Positions 13,988 through 27,193 of a stretch of DNA of 64,000 bases are shown piece by piece (the first letter of the stretch is position 1; every line of letters starts with the position of its first letter). The notes beneath the pieces are model-generated. The model was given only the letters and a program-made list of their open reading frames with translations. It did not search any database and had not been told where the DNA came from. The position numbers were made by a program, and so were the translations under genes. This DNA comes from Adiantum capillus-veneris (taxonomy: Eukaryota; Streptophyta; Polypodiopsida; Polypodiales; Pteridaceae): the NCBI GenBank assembly GCA_014529385.2, contig CM043953.1:76808872-76872871 (forward strand), written 5' to 3'.

Positions 13988-16814
13988 ACTGGTATTAGAG
14001 CTCAGATCGAGGCTCGGGGCAGCACTGCAGGAGGCTAGAGTCACCAGCTCAGATTGGAGTGAAATTCGACAGGAAAAGACACGGCCCCAAATCTTGTGGG
14101 ACAGCCCGTAGGCCTTGGTGTGCTCAGAATTTCATTCTGAGGTCATCTCGGCCACTGTTCAGCTTCGACAAAGGTCTGCGCAGGCCATTTTCGACTACGT
14201 GGTCTCGACGGGTGCAGATCCGACTTTGCAAATTTGGGTTTTTTGGCCTACAACTGCAGGTGCTGAGGATATCGACACTCCCAGAGTGTTGATTTGTGGC
14301 TGTCTACACATCGAAGGACGGCTCACAGTTCTTGGAGGCGTGTCACATACGACACGGGCGCATCTACACACAGACTGTAGGCGACATCCACTAGTTCATC
14401 AGGTAGCTTGTGTTTACTGCTTGATATTCCAAATTTCATCCTGACATTGCAGGTACTTCCACATGGGATGTATTGTCAGAGATGATGTATGTTTGTTGAG
14501 GGTTTGCTGGCTGTGAGTCACGCAGCAAACAACCGCCGCAGCGGTTACAGCATACAGTGGGAAATTTGTGGATGTATGACTTTGTGGGAAGTCTATGTAC
14601 TGTCAGATTTACTGCAGCCTTTGTTGAGGGTCGAGTGAGGTTTTATTGAGCTGGGGGATTCTCGAATGTTGAGATCCTTTCGGTGATACAGGTCTTGGAG
14701 CGATCCCTCGAGCATCCTTAGATAGGCAGCTAGGATGTATTGACTGTGAGTTAGACAGTTGGGATTGCATCTTTGCTTTACTGCCGTTGAGGCATTGTCG
14801 CAGTCTATTCTTACAAGACAGTGACAGGACAGTGAGAGACAGTACAGATGCAGGATAGGTTTACCCGCAGCTTACAGTGTCAGAGAGACAGTGTTTTTTG
14901 AGCTGTTTTTTGGTCTGTTTTTAGTACACCAGAGCCATTTTACAAAGGAGACTCTGCCAAAATTTATGTAGAATATGAAGCTTTCTTGGTTCATTTGACA
15001 GGTTGATATTGGTTTAGAGGTCAGTTTACAGGGGAAACTCTGCCGAATTTTTCCCAGGAAAGTAAACTACTATGAAGCGTAGCTATGGCTGGATCACAGG
15101 ACACTGCTCTTTACAATATCAAGAAGCTGGATGGAACCAATTTCCCATTGTGGAAGAAGCAGATTTGGCACGTGTTGGTACAAAAGAAGCAAATAAAACC
15201 TATAAAGCTCAAAGGGATAAAACCAGAAGATATGGACGAAGATGAATGGAGCTAAATGGATGAATTGGCACTTTCTACCATTATGCTGACTTTGGCAGAA
15301 AGCGTTTACTTCAATGTAGCAGACGAGATGTCGGCTTATCAAGCATGGTTAAAGCTGAGTGATCTTTATGAGAAGCAGAGTGCAGCTTCACAGGTATACT
15401 GGCTTAAGAAGCTTGTTGACTTGAAGATGAAAGAAGGGACACCTATGTCCAATCATCTGAATGAATTCAACACAATCTATAGTCAGTTGTCAACTCAAGG
15501 TGTCAAGTTTGATGAACCTGTTAGAGCTATGTTCCTGTTGATCACATTGCCGGAAAGTTGGAACACTTTTCGCACAGCTTTGAGTAATTCTGCACCTCCA
15601 TATGGTTTGAACATAGCAGGTGTAGAAGGAAGTCTGCTTACTGAAGAAACCAATAGAAAGACAATGGACAAAGGAAAAGGAACAGCCTTAGTTGTCAAGG
15701 GAAGGACCAAAGAAAAGTACAAAGGTGGAAAGAGGAATCAGTCTCGTAGCAAGTCCCGCAGTGCTAAAGGCAAGAGTGACATAGAATGCTACCATTGTGG
15801 CAAGAAGGGTCACATGAAAAGAGACTGCAGAGAATGGAAAGCAGAAAAAGGCAAAGAGAAAGCTGAAGACCATGGTGAGAAGAACAAGTCCTCAATGAAG
15901 ATTCAAGAAATAAATGTGACAAACACTGTTGCAGAGGATGACAGTCTAGTGTCAAGAGACATCTACTTCTTGAAGAATACAATGGACTCAGCTCTTCTTA
16001 CAGCATCTGATGGAAATGCACTGAGTGACTGGATTATAGACTCAGGGGCATCACTTCATGTGTCTCCAAACAAGGAGTGTTTTACTTCTTATGTGACCAC
16101 TAAAGATCATGTTCGGCTAGGCAATGGGCAAACATGTGAGATCTTAGGTGTTGGAGATGTTCAATTAAAGTTTCAGAATGGCTCTTCTTTCACGCTGAAG
16201 AATGTGAGACATGTTCCCGCAATTACAAAGAGCTTGATCAGCACAGGTTTACTTGATTATGCTGGCTATGTCACCACTTTTGGATAGAACATGTGGAAGA
16301 TATCCAAGGGTTCTATGACAGTAGCACATGGAGTAAAGTCTGGAGGACTTTACATGATTTATGTTAAGTATGGAGCCTGATTTACCCTTGTAATTTTCTG
16401 TGGTAAAAGCGCACATTTGTAAGGCCCCCATTATGAGGAGAAGCCATTGTGCGTGAAGGAAAATCACTCACCAGAAACCAAAATTTTCATGGACAAGAAT
16501 CAGGGGCAACTTTAAAGGTCTCGGGGGCGGAGGCCCCCGAGACTTTTTTTTCGCCGGAATATTATGGCCGGATGGCGGCCGGAAAGTGGCCGGAAAACAA
16601 CCGGTCGGTTGGCCGGTGGCCGGTAGTCAATGGCCGATGGCCGGTGGTCGGAAGTCAATGGCCGAATTCAATGGCCTGTGGCCGAATTCAAAAGCGGACT
16701 TGTCTTCTCAAGGGCGGCCACACATGGGCGGATTGGAGGGTCCGATTTGGACTTATTCGCACAATAGCGGCTACACATGGCTGTCTCTCATAAGAGAGGG
16801 CAGCCCTTTTGGCC

Positions 16815-16822
16815 TATAAAAG
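16815..16822 (+). promoter_or_regulatory. TATA box of the 5' LTR of element C
   Basis: TATAAAAG in the context 'cctataaaaggagg', repeated in the 3' LTR at 21,613-21,620. Its position in the middle of the LTR fits a U3/R promoter. Confidence 0.75.
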
Positions 16823-16940
16823 GAGGCCATTTCTACACACATTTCATAGTGTGAAGTTGATGCAACAAGGTGAGTGAAAGCCATTGAGTGGCTGCTTTCC
16901 CGTGGACGTAGCCCACATTGGGTGAACCACGTATATCGTG

Positions 16941-16944
<4 letters not shown>

Positions 16945-17016
<72 letters not shown>
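16945..17016. repeat. (CT)36 microsatellite inside the 5' LTR of C
   Basis: A 72-bp uninterrupted CT run. The 3' LTR carries the equivalent tract of 70 bp at 21,824-21,893, so the microsatellite belongs to the LTR. Confidence 0.97.
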
Positions 17017-17019
<3 letters not shown>

Positions 17020-20000
17020 CTATAATCTCGTGTATATAAATCTGTCTCTCTCCATTAAGTAATCTACTCAATTATCTATTTAGCTACGTCTTATTTCCTA
17101 ACAACTGGTATCAGAGCAAGGTTTGCTTGTAGCTAAATTATCTCAAGGAAAGGATTCCTTGAATTGAGTGGGAGTTATGGCAGAGGAAGGGAAGCTCAAG
17201 ATTGAGAAGTTCAACGGCAAAAACTACCAACATTGGAAGATGCAAATTGAAGACTATCTCTACCAGAAGGACCTCTATTTGCCACTAGGCGGTCTTGCGA
17301 AGAAGCCCGCAACAATGGCAGATGAAGCATGGATTGTCCTTGATCGAAAGGCACTGGGAACAATCCGGTTAAGCTTGGCGTCAACGGTGGCCTTCAATGT
17401 TTCGGAGATGAAGACCACGGAGGACTTGATGAAGTCACTTGACGACTTCTACAAGAAACCATCGGCATCCAATAAGGTATTTCTTATGAAGCGCTTGTTC
17501 AATCTAAAGATGGCAGAGAATGGTTCAGTTGCAGAACACCTAAATGACTTTAACACAAACATAAGTCAACTTCGATCAGTGAAAATCAATTTCGATGACG
17601 AAGTGCGAGCTCTCCTTATACTATCATCTCTACCAGATAGTTGGGACAGCCTTGTGATGGCTGTAAGTAATTCTATCCTGGCACAAATACTCTTAAGTTT
17701 GATGATGTTGTGGGTGTTCTCCTAAGCGAGGAAATGCGAAGGAGAAGCACAGGAGAATCATCAAGTGCTGCACTATCAGTGGAAACAAGAGGAAGGCTTA
17801 AGGAGAGGTTCAAAAACCAAAAGGGTCGTGATCGCTCAAGGTGGAGCAACTCACGCACAAAGTCAGTTCTTGAATGTTGGAACTGCGGCAAGAAGGGCCA
17901 CGTCAAGAAGGATTGTTGGTCCAAGAAGAAGAAGGAGACAGAGTCTCAAGACAACAAGCGAACATCGGAGGCCAATGTGGCAGGTAAAGTAGAGCAAGAT
18001 GCTCTAATTCTCTCATTAGACAATGTGTCTAATTCCTGGATAGTAGATTCCGGGGCTTCATTCCATGCGACACCACACAAGCAACATTTCCAAGACTACA
18101 CCAAAGGTAATTTTGGGTATGTATACTTGGGAGATGATGAAGCTTGTGAGATTGTCGGCAAAGGTACAGTTTCTATCAAAACTGCTAACGGAAATGAATG
18201 GAAGCTTAAAGATGTTAGGCATGTTCCTTCTCTTCGCAAAAATTTGATCTCTACAGGACAATTGGACGATGAAGGTCACAACATTGCATTCAGAAACAAA
18301 CGGAAGATCTCAAAGGGATCTTTGGTGGTTGCCAAGGGTGAAAAAGTCGGTACACTTTACTTGTGTACTGTTAGCACGCAACCTTCAGCTTGTGCAGCAA
18401 CTACAGAAGTTGACAGTGCGGTGTGGCACTACCGACTTGGGCATATGAGTGCCAAAGGAATGCAAATCCTTCAAACAAAGAAGCTTCTACCAGGTTTGAA
18501 AGAAATGGACTTAGAGTTCTGTGAAGATTGTGTTTATGGTAAACAAAAGAGGGTAAAATTTCAAAAATCAGGAAATGAAAGAAAAAATAAAAAACTTGAG
18601 TTGGTTCATTCTGATGTTTGGGGTCCTGCAAGTACACCATCACTTGGTGGCTCATTGTACTATGTAACATTCATAGACGATGCGACTAGAAAAACATGGG
18701 TTTATGTCATGAAGAATAAATCCGATGTATTTTCTATATTTCAAAGGTGGAAAGCCTTTGTGGAGAATGAAACAGGTACCAACGTTAAATGCCTCAGATC
18801 CAACAATGGAGGCGAATATTGCAGCCAAGCTTTTGAAAGCTTTTGTGCTAGCAATGGCATTCGGAGGCAAAGGACAACCCCAAGGACACCTCAACAAAAT
18901 GGGATTTCAGAAAGGATGAACAGGACAATCATGGAACGAGCACGAAGCATGCGGCTACATGCAGGCCTACCGCTTGAGCTTTGGGCGGAAGCTGTAAGTA
19001 CGTCTGTGTACTTAATCAATCGGTCACCCTCAACGGCATTTGATGGGGGAGTTCCAGAAGAGGCATGGACAGGTAAACCGGTGAATTATGCATTTTTCAA
19101 AGTGTTTGGGTGTGAGGCTTTCATGCACATAGATAGAAGCCTAAGATCAAAGTTAGATGCAAAGTCCAAAAAGTGTTTCTTCATTGGCTATGGAGAAGGA
19201 GACTTTGGGTATCGCCTATGGAATCCTGAAGATGGTAAAATCTTAAGGAGTAGGGATGTAATTTTTAACGAACAAAATATGTACAAAGATTACTTGGAAA
19301 GAAAACAAACAAAAGAAACAGGTGATGAGTACATGGAGCTTGAGGACGGTGAAGACTCAAGGACTGCAAACGGTGACAATGTGCAACAACGTCAACCAAA
19401 TGAGGAGCCTCAACCTATTCCCCGAAGATCTACAAGAGCAAGTAGACCTCCAGAAAGGTTTGTTCCTTCCTTCAACCATCTCTTGATCTCAGATTCTGGA
19501 GAGCCGGAATCATATGAAGAAGCTATGCAACATGAATCCAAAGAAGAATGGACGAAGAGCATGCAAGTGGAGATGGACTCACTACATCGCAACCAAACAT
19601 GGAAGTTGGTTGAGTTGCCTAAAGGTAAGCGGGCACTTCAAAACAAATGGGTGTACAAGCTAAAGGAAGAAGAAGGTGGGAAGAAAAGGTACAAGTCTAG
19701 GCTTGTGATAAAAGGTTTTTCTCAAAAGAAAGGTATTGACTTCAATGAAATATTTTCTCCTGTTGTAAAAATGAACTCAATTAGGCTTGTCTTAAGCCTT
19801 GTGGCTGCTCATGATCTAAATCTCGAGCAAATGGATGTAAATACGGCATTCCCTAACGGTGACTTAGAGGAGGAAATCTACATGCTTCAACCAAAGGGGT
19901 ATGAAGTAAAAGGTAAGGAGAAAATGGTTTGCAGATTAAAGAAGAGCTTGTATGGTTTAAAGCAAGCATCAAGACAATGGTACTTGAAGTTTGATCGATG

Positions 20001-21114
20001 GATGTTGGATCATGGATTCACAAGATGCAACTCGGATCACTGCGTCTACACGAAGAATTTGGGAGATGGGAAATTCATCATCCTAATGTTGTATGTTGAT
20101 GACATGTTGATTGCAAGTGCTAACATGCAGGACATCAAAGACCTAAAAGAGGAGCTGTCCAAATCTTTTTCAATGAAAGATTTAGGTGCTGCAAAGAGGA
20201 TACTTGGTATGAAAATATCAAGGGACAGGACGAAGAAGACAATAAAGCTATCTCAAGAAGATTACATCAAGAAGGTACTAGAAAGGTTTGCAATGCAAAA
20301 TGCAAAACCAGTTTCTACACCTTTGGCTGGTCATTTTAAACTAACGAAGGATATGTGTCCAAAGACACAAGAGGAGATAGCCTATATGTCTAAAGTTCCA
20401 TATGCTGCAGTGGTAGGTTCTCTAATGTATGCTATGGTCTGGACAAGGCTAGACATTGCACATGCAGTGGGAGTTGTGAGTAGGTTCATGGACAACCCAG
20501 GTAAAGAGCATTGGCAAGCTGTAAAGTGGATACTTAGGTATCTAAAAGGGACAACAACAAATGCTTTGTATTTTGGAGGAACTAATATTTTTCTAGAAGG
20601 GTATGCTGATGCAGATATGGCAGGTGACAAAGATACTCGAAGGAGCACTACTGGCTATGTGTTCACGGTTGGAGGCGCAGCAGTAAGCTGGGCTTCAAAG
20701 CTGCAGAAAGTGGTCTCACTTTCTACCACGGAAGCAGAGTATGTAGCAATGACGGAGGCAAGCAAAGAAATTATGTGGCTTCACAGATTCTTAGAAGATC
20801 TTGGATTCAAACAAGACAATTGTGTCTTGTACAGTGATAGCCAAAGCGCTATCCATCTTGCGAAGAACTCAGCCTTTCATTCAAGGACAAAGCACATTGA
20901 GGTGAGATATCACTTCATACGCACTCTTTTGGAAGAGGGACAGCTAAAGCTAGGAAAGGTGCATACAAGTGAAAATCCTGCAGACATGTTTACAAAGGTG
21001 GTCAACAAGGAGAAGTTGAGCTTTTGCTCATCTTCAATCGGCATTCAAGGATAAGAAGCCAGAATGGAAAGCAGTCACAGGTTTGGTTTGGAGATCAGTC
21101 TCCAAGTGGGAGAT

Positions 21115-21819
21115 TGTTAAGTATGGAGCCTGATTTACCCTTGTAATTTTCTGTGGTAAAAGCGCACATTTGTAAGGCCCCCATTATGAGGAGAAGCCAT
21201 CGTGTGTGAAGGAAAATCACTCACTGGAAACCAAAAATTTCACGGACAAGAATCAGGGGCAACTTTAAAGGCCTCGGGGGCGGAGGCCCCTGAGACTTTT
21301 TTTTCGCTGGAATATTCTTTTTTGCCGGAATATATGGCCGGACGGCGGCCGAAAAGTGGCCGGAAAACAATCGGTCGGTTGGCCGGTGGCCGGTAGTCAA
21401 TGGCCGATGGCCAGTGGTCGGAAGTCAATGGCCGGTGGCCGGTGGTCGGAAGTCAATGGCCGAATTCAATGGCCTGTGGCCGAATTCAAAAGCGGACTTG
21501 TCTTCTCAAGGGCGGCCACACATGGGCGGATTGGAGGGTCCGATTTGGACTTATTCGCACAAGGGCGGCTACACATGGCTGTCTCTCACAAGAGAGGGCA
21601 GCCCTTTTGGCCTATAAAAGGAGGCCATTTCTACACACATTTCATAGTGTGAAGTTGATGCAACAAGGTGAGTGTGAGGTGGTGAGAGTGAAGCAAGGCG
21701 GGAGCTCCATAAAGGGTATAATCCCTTTGTAAACTACTTCTTGTTTTGAAGTACTAAAGCCATTGAGTGGCTGCTTTCCCGTCGACGTAGCCCACATTGG
21801 GTGAACCACGTATATCGTG

Positions 21820-21896
<77 letters not shown>

Positions 21897-21980
21897 CTAT
21901 AATCTCGTGTATATAAATCTGTCTCAATCCATTAAGTAATCTACTCAATTATCTATTTAGCTACGTCTTATTTCCTAACA
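21115..21980 (+). repeat. 3' LTR of element C
   Basis: The same LTR as 16,362-17,103 but 124 bp longer overall, because of variation in the GGCCGG-rich block and in the leader part. About 19 substitutions, mostly transitions, were counted over the shared ~700 bp (roughly 2.7%). Confidence 0.95.
21824..21893. repeat. (CT)35 microsatellite inside the 3' LTR of C
   Basis: A 70-bp CT run at the same LTR position as 16,945-17,016. Confidence 0.97.
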
Positions 21981-24778
21981 ATTTATGTATCAAATGTCTC
22001 TAAAAATGTAATCAATGTAGCCGAGCAGCCGAACGTTTCTTTGTGGCATAGCCGGTTAGGACATATGTCCAAGAAGGGAATGGAAATCTTGTCTCGTTCT
22101 GTTTATTTTCCTGGCTTTTTATTTAATGATTTTGAATTCTGTGAACATTGTCTGTATGGTGAGAAAACACAGCAGCCACCTAAGCATAGAAGCAGTAGAA
22201 GAGATACACAATTGGCACTTGTTCATAGTGATTTGTGTGGACCTATGCCTAACCTATCTCTAGGGGGAGCTTCTTACTTTATGACATTTATAGATGATTA
22301 CTCGAGGAAAGTATGGGTTTACTTTCTCAAGCACAAGGATGAAGCGTTTAGTGTTTTCAAAACGTTTGTGACACTTGTGGAGAATCAGAGTGGCAAGAAG
22401 CTTAAATGCTTACGCATTGACAATGGTGGAGAGTATGTTTCAAAGGCCTTTCAGGACTTTTGTGAGTCAAAAGGTATAAAACGTGAACTTACTGCTCCTT
22501 ACAATCCTCCTCAAAATGGTGTTGCTGAGAGGATGAATAGGACCATACAAGAGAAGGTCAGAAGTATGTTGTCTAATGCACAGCTGCCAAATGGGTTTTG
22601 GGCTGAAGCTGTATCAACAGCTGTTCATCTTGTAAATAGATCTCCTAGCAAGGTTTTGCAGAAGGATTCAGTGCCAGAGATGGTATGGTCATGCAAAATG
22701 CCCTCATACAAGCACCTCAGAGTCTTTGGCTGTGAGGCATATACTCACGTTCCAAAGGAATTTAGGAACAAACTTGAGCCAAAGAGTAGAAAGTGTATCT
22801 TTCTAGGCTATGGTAATTCTGGTGAGATGGGGTATAGACTTTGGGATCCCGAATCCAGAAAAGTTGTCCGCAGCAATGATGTTCACTTTAATGAATCCAA
22901 ATATCATTCTAAACCAGAGAGGGTTGAGGAGATTAGAAGAGTTGTCTTCCAAGAAGATGGACCTGCACATGCAAGACAAAATGTCAGGGCTCAAGAGGAG
23001 CAAGGACAGGATAGAGTGGAACCACAGGTTGTGGCTGAGCCTGAGCCACCTATTGTGCATAGATCTGGACGTGTCACGCGACCTCCTGATAGGTTTGTTC
23101 CATCTATGAACTATGTCATGTTGGCTGATTGCAATGAGCCTTCATGTTACAAGGAAGCAGTGCAAATGAAGGACTCCGGGAATTGGCAATTGGCCATGCA
23201 GTCAGAGATGACAGCTCTGCATAAAAACAAGACATGGAAGCTAGTTAAATTACCACGGGGCAAAAAGGCTCTACCTTGTAAATGGGTTTACAGGTATAAG
23301 ATCACCGCTCATGATAGTCAGCCAAAGTACAAAGCAAGGCTTGTTGCCAAGGGCTTTAAGCAAGAACAAGGCATTGACTTTGATGAAGTCTTCTCTCCGG
23401 TGGTCAAGATGACTACATTGAGATGCTTTCTTGCATTGGTTGCCATATTAGATTTGGTGTTGCACCAAATGGATGTCAAGACAGCGTTCTTGCATGGTGA
23501 TTTAGATGTGGAAATTTACATGCAGCAGCCAGAAGGGTTTGTTGAGAAAGGCAAGGAAGATTGGGTATGCCAGTTGTTAAAGAGTCTTTATGGCTTAAAA
23601 CAATCACCGAGGGCATGGTACCATAAATTCCACAAGTTTATGCTTTCTCAAGGCTACAAACGTAGTGAGTTTGATCACTGTCTATATACAAAGAAGGCTA
23701 AGGATGGTAGTTAGCTGATCCTTATTTTGTATGTGGATGACATGTTGATTGCTGGCAAGCACTTGGAAGAAATTTCAGCTTTGAAGTCAAAGATGGCAAA
23801 ATCGTTTGACATGAAAGACATGGGTGAGGCAAGTCATATACTTGGTATGCGCATTGAGAGAGACAGATCAAAGAAGTTGATTTGGTTATCTCAAACAGAG
23901 TATATTGACAAGGTTTTGCAACGTTTCAATATGGAGAAGGGAAAGGCACTGAGTGTTCCATTGCCACCATATGTGAAACTTAGCAAACAAGATTGTCCTG
24001 TGTCTGAGGAAGAACAGGCTGAAATGGATAAGATTCCATATGCGTCTGCAGTGGGTAGTTTGATGTATGCAATGATTGCTACTCGCCCAGACATTGCATT
24101 TGCAGTGGGAGTAGTAAGTCGATACATGTCAAACCCAGGCAAGAAACATTGGGAGGCAGTGAAAGGAATATTGAGATACCTGAAAGCTACAAAGAGGATG
24201 CGTATATGCTATGGGAGTCAGGAGCTAAGTGTAAAGGGTTTTACAGACTCAGATTATGCAGGTGACTTAGACAACCGAAGGTCTACGTCAAGGTATGTCT
24301 TTACATTGGCTAGTGGAGCAGTATCATGGCGTTCTAGATTACAAGATTGTGTTACTCAGTCTACTACAGAGGCTGAATATGTTGCAGCATCAGAGGCATG
24401 CAAAGAATCAATTTGGCTTAATCGACTAGTAACAGATTTGGGAATCAAAGAAGAGATGCATGTGTTGTATTGTGATAGTCAAAGTGCTATACAATTGGCT
24501 CGCAATCCAGTTTATCACTCAAAGACAAAGCATGTGGATGTGAAGTATCATTTCATCAGGGAAATGCTCGAGGATAAGCAACTTCAGCTTGTCAAATTTC
24601 ACACCACAGAAAATCCTGCTGATCTACTTACAAAAGGACTTCCCTCAGAGAGCTTTGCGCATTTTCGCAAGCAGTTAGGTGTAGGGTAGTACATCACTTC
24701 TCTACATCTCTTGTATATTAGCTTGTATAGTAGCTTCTCTCACACTTAAAGTACCACATTGGACTTTAAGTGGGAGGT

Positions 24779-24970
24779 TGTTGGGGTATAAAGCCCAATG
24801 TGGTCGCCCAGGTAAGTGGGCGGGCTGCCAGGTATGTACACATATTCTTTTGTAAAAACCTAATAAGAACTCACTATGCTCTACACATTACAGTAGAGCG
24901 AGTTCACCATATCGTCGTGCTCTTCTTCTCGCACTCTCTCTCGCGTCGCACTTCCGCTCGTACTCCTTCA
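24779..24970 (+). repeat. 3' LTR of element B
   Basis: 192 bp, preceded by the polypurine tract and followed by the gtttt target duplication. Confidence 0.95.
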
Positions 24971-24975
24971 GTTTT

Positions 24976-25178
24976 GATCCCCCTAATAACCCTTGATAGT
25001 TTGCTAATGATGGATTTTGATATTAAAGTGTGTGATCGACTCGGTGTTTTTTGTGCAATGTGAGCTATATACATTTGTCCATAATCAATAGAGAAGCATA
25101 TTTGTTGAATCTAGTGCTCTCTAGTGGCTTTGAATGCTTGAGACGGATAGAAAGGCGATAGCATAGCTTTAGGTCACA

Positions 25179-25268
<90 letters not shown>

Positions 25269-25829
25269 GCTGGCTGGCTCTGACAACTAAAAATGAGCCC
25301 TATTTTTCCTATATGTGTCCGACCTACCCGGAGTGACAAGTGCATACTTACCTTGCTTGCCCTGATTTCTAATCGTATATCACTTGAGGATCAGACTATT
25401 CATCATTTGGATGCTCGGTTCCTGATTGCCTGTGATTTTGCAATTTTGATCCGTCGTAAGTTGGCCCAAAACTGCCAAATTCTTCCAAACTTGACATTCT
25501 TAAAGCTCTTGCTTTTTTTATCCGAGGTTTGCTTTCAAAACTTGATTTTGAATTTCTTGGCCAACTTTATTAAATTTTTATCCTTATTAGCTAAAAATTA
25601 AAGAAAATTACTAGAAATTTCTATTATTTGACCAAAAATTAGCCAAAAATTATTTCACACACTCATATATACATATTCTCACTCTAGGAATCATGTCTCA
25701 CAAAAATTGTCAATATGGTTCATTATTATGCCTGATAAGAGGTAATTCTTGAAAAAACAACAACTGAAAAGTAAAGTTTTGTTAGTATACTTGCAATGCC
25801 CACATCTCAATTTTACCACCACAATACAT
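24976..25829. other. Stretch without a gene
   Basis: This is the original flank of element B's target site and AT-rich sequence. It contains (CT)42 at 25,182-25,265. The plus-strand frame at 25,293-25,601 has no recognisable domain. Confidence 0.45.
25182..25265. repeat. (CT)42 microsatellite
   Basis: Uninterrupted CT run of 84 bp. Confidence 0.97.
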
Positions 25830-26235
25830 GTTGCACAAGTCGTAAGGTCCCCCATATGAGGAGAAGCCAATAGTGCACATATTTTAGGTGAATTCCAACT
25901 TTGCACGCTGATGAGATATGGCATAGAGCAAATTCAAGTAAATTCATCAAAATATTCCTTTGTGTTAGAATATCTTGGTTGGACAACATCCAGAAGAGTT
26001 AAAAAATGGCCATCCAGTGGCCATCAGTAGTCTTTGGCTGGAGGCCGGACTTCAATGGTCAATGGCCGCGTTCTTGTCTACCCAAGAGTGGCTACACATG
26101 GGCACATGGGAGAGTCCTACTTGGACCTAGCTACCTAAGTGTGGCTACACTTGGATGATGTCATGTTTCTCCCCTTCCACGATGGTAAAAATAGCAAAAG
26201 GATGCAAATTTAGCCTATTTGAAGTGTATATGTTT
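25830..26235 (+). mobile_element. Decayed LTR relic related to element C
   Basis: Ordered similarity to the C LTR includes 'atgaggagaagcca' near 25,855, a block rich in 'tggcc' and 'caatggccg' near 26,010-26,070, 'cttgtct...caagagtggctacacatgggc' near 26,074-26,103, and a leader-like end near 26,200. No coding sequence follows, so it is a fragment or solo LTR. It is far more diverged than the two C LTRs, hence much older. Confidence 0.7.
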
Positions 26236-27116
26236 ATCGAGCAGTGACTGGGCTTGATAACAAGCAACCTCAATGCTAAATGTATGTTAGATGCAACTTT
26301 AAAGGGTTAAATAACAATGTTTTTTATGCTAAGATCGGATATGTTTGAATTTGTAAAAACTTAAAGTTTATGGACTAAAAATGTAGGTATCAAATTGCTG
26401 TATAGACTTGTCTTTACGGCTCTTGAATTGGAGCTACGGTGTGAAAGATGTGATAGTTTGAAGTTTGAGTGGTTTACAAATCCGTACCACATTGGATAGC
26501 TGCAGATTAAGGATCAAGGATAAAGTGACTGTATGGGCCTAAATGTGCATGTTGGTCTTTTAGGATCACCAATCAGAGTTCAAATGGCTCAAATATGGTC
26601 AGCTGAATCTTCACAGGGGCAATTTTTTTCTAGGTCGGCCGCCTCGATTGGAGTTCCATTTGGGATTTTTGTAGCCTTGCTAGGGTTTGTATGGATGCTA
26701 TGTAGTATCTAAAGACCATGGAAGTTGATGGCACATCAATCGGAGTCTAGATCAGCAAAATACTAAAGCTTGAAGTCGGTGACGGTAGTTGCTAGCCGAG
26801 TGACTTTTACCGTTTTTGGTGGCCTCGATTGGAGTGCCCAGCAAAATAAAAAAGAAATGGGTTTGGAATGGATTGAAGTTAGTGAGAGCTTTCAACTGGA
26901 TGTTGTGGATTGTTCATTGGGTTTGTGGGCTAGAATTAATGGCCGACCCAAGTGAGTGCAAAAAAACTTTTTTTTTTTAACAATAGTGGGATTTATGAGG
27001 GTTTTTGAGGGGCACACCCAAGCAATTCCACATGGCATGTTAAATATCCCATATGCAATGTAATTGGTTCGGGAGGCAAGGTATATAATCCACCTTTTGA
27101 CCTATTATGAGTGTAT

Positions 27117-27193
<77 letters not shown>

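Larger units (their letters stand above)
16362..17103 (+). repeat. 5' LTR of element C
   Basis: Begins TGTTAAGTATGG and ends CCTAACA. It contains a GC-rich GGCCGG-rich block (about 16,560-16,690), a TATA box (TATAAAAG, 16,815-16,822) and (CT)36 at 16,945-17,016. A GTGAGT splice-donor-like site lies about 50 bp after the TATA box. Confidence 0.95.
16362..21980 (+). mobile_element. Copia element C, nested in element B
   Basis: It is bounded by TG...CA LTRs (16,362-17,103 and 21,115-21,980) and the target duplication attta (16,357-16,361; 21,981-21,985). The primer site TGGTATCAGAGC is at 17,106-17,117 and the polypurine tract (aagtgggagat) ends at 21,114. Coding parts: gag from about 17,177 (EGKLKIEKFNGKNYQHWKMQ); zinc knuckle CWNCGKKGHVKKDC at 17,875-17,916; protease WIVDSGASFHAT near 18,037; integrase about 18,600-19,150; reverse transcriptase about 19,600-20,250 with YVDDMLIAS near 20,092; RNase H with STTEAEYVAM near 20,720; end near 21,054. 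The pol part is open over most of its length. The element looks nearly whole, with about one obvious break, and is the best preserved here. Whether it is active cannot be told from sequence. Confidence 0.95.
13796..24970 (+). mobile_element. Copia element B, split by nested Copia element C
   Basis: It is bounded by 192-bp LTRs (13,796-13,987 and 24,779-24,970) that differ at only two positions by eye, and by the target duplication gtttt on both sides (13,791-13,795; 24,971-24,975). The primer site TGGTATTAGAGC is at 13,990-14,001 and the polypurine tract (aagtgggaggt) ends at 24,778. Parts in order: gag from about 15,085 with zinc knuckle CYHCGKKGHMKRDC near 15,787; protease WIIDSGASLHVS near 16,030; element C inserted here; GAG-pre-integrase near 22,040; integrase about 22,215-22,700; reverse transcriptase with YVDDMLIA near 23,728; RNase H with STTEAEYVAAS near 24,360; end near 24,689. 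Without C it is about 5.55 kb, normal for Copia. The LTRs suggest a recent insertion. It is broken by C plus a few other breaks. Confidence 0.95.
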
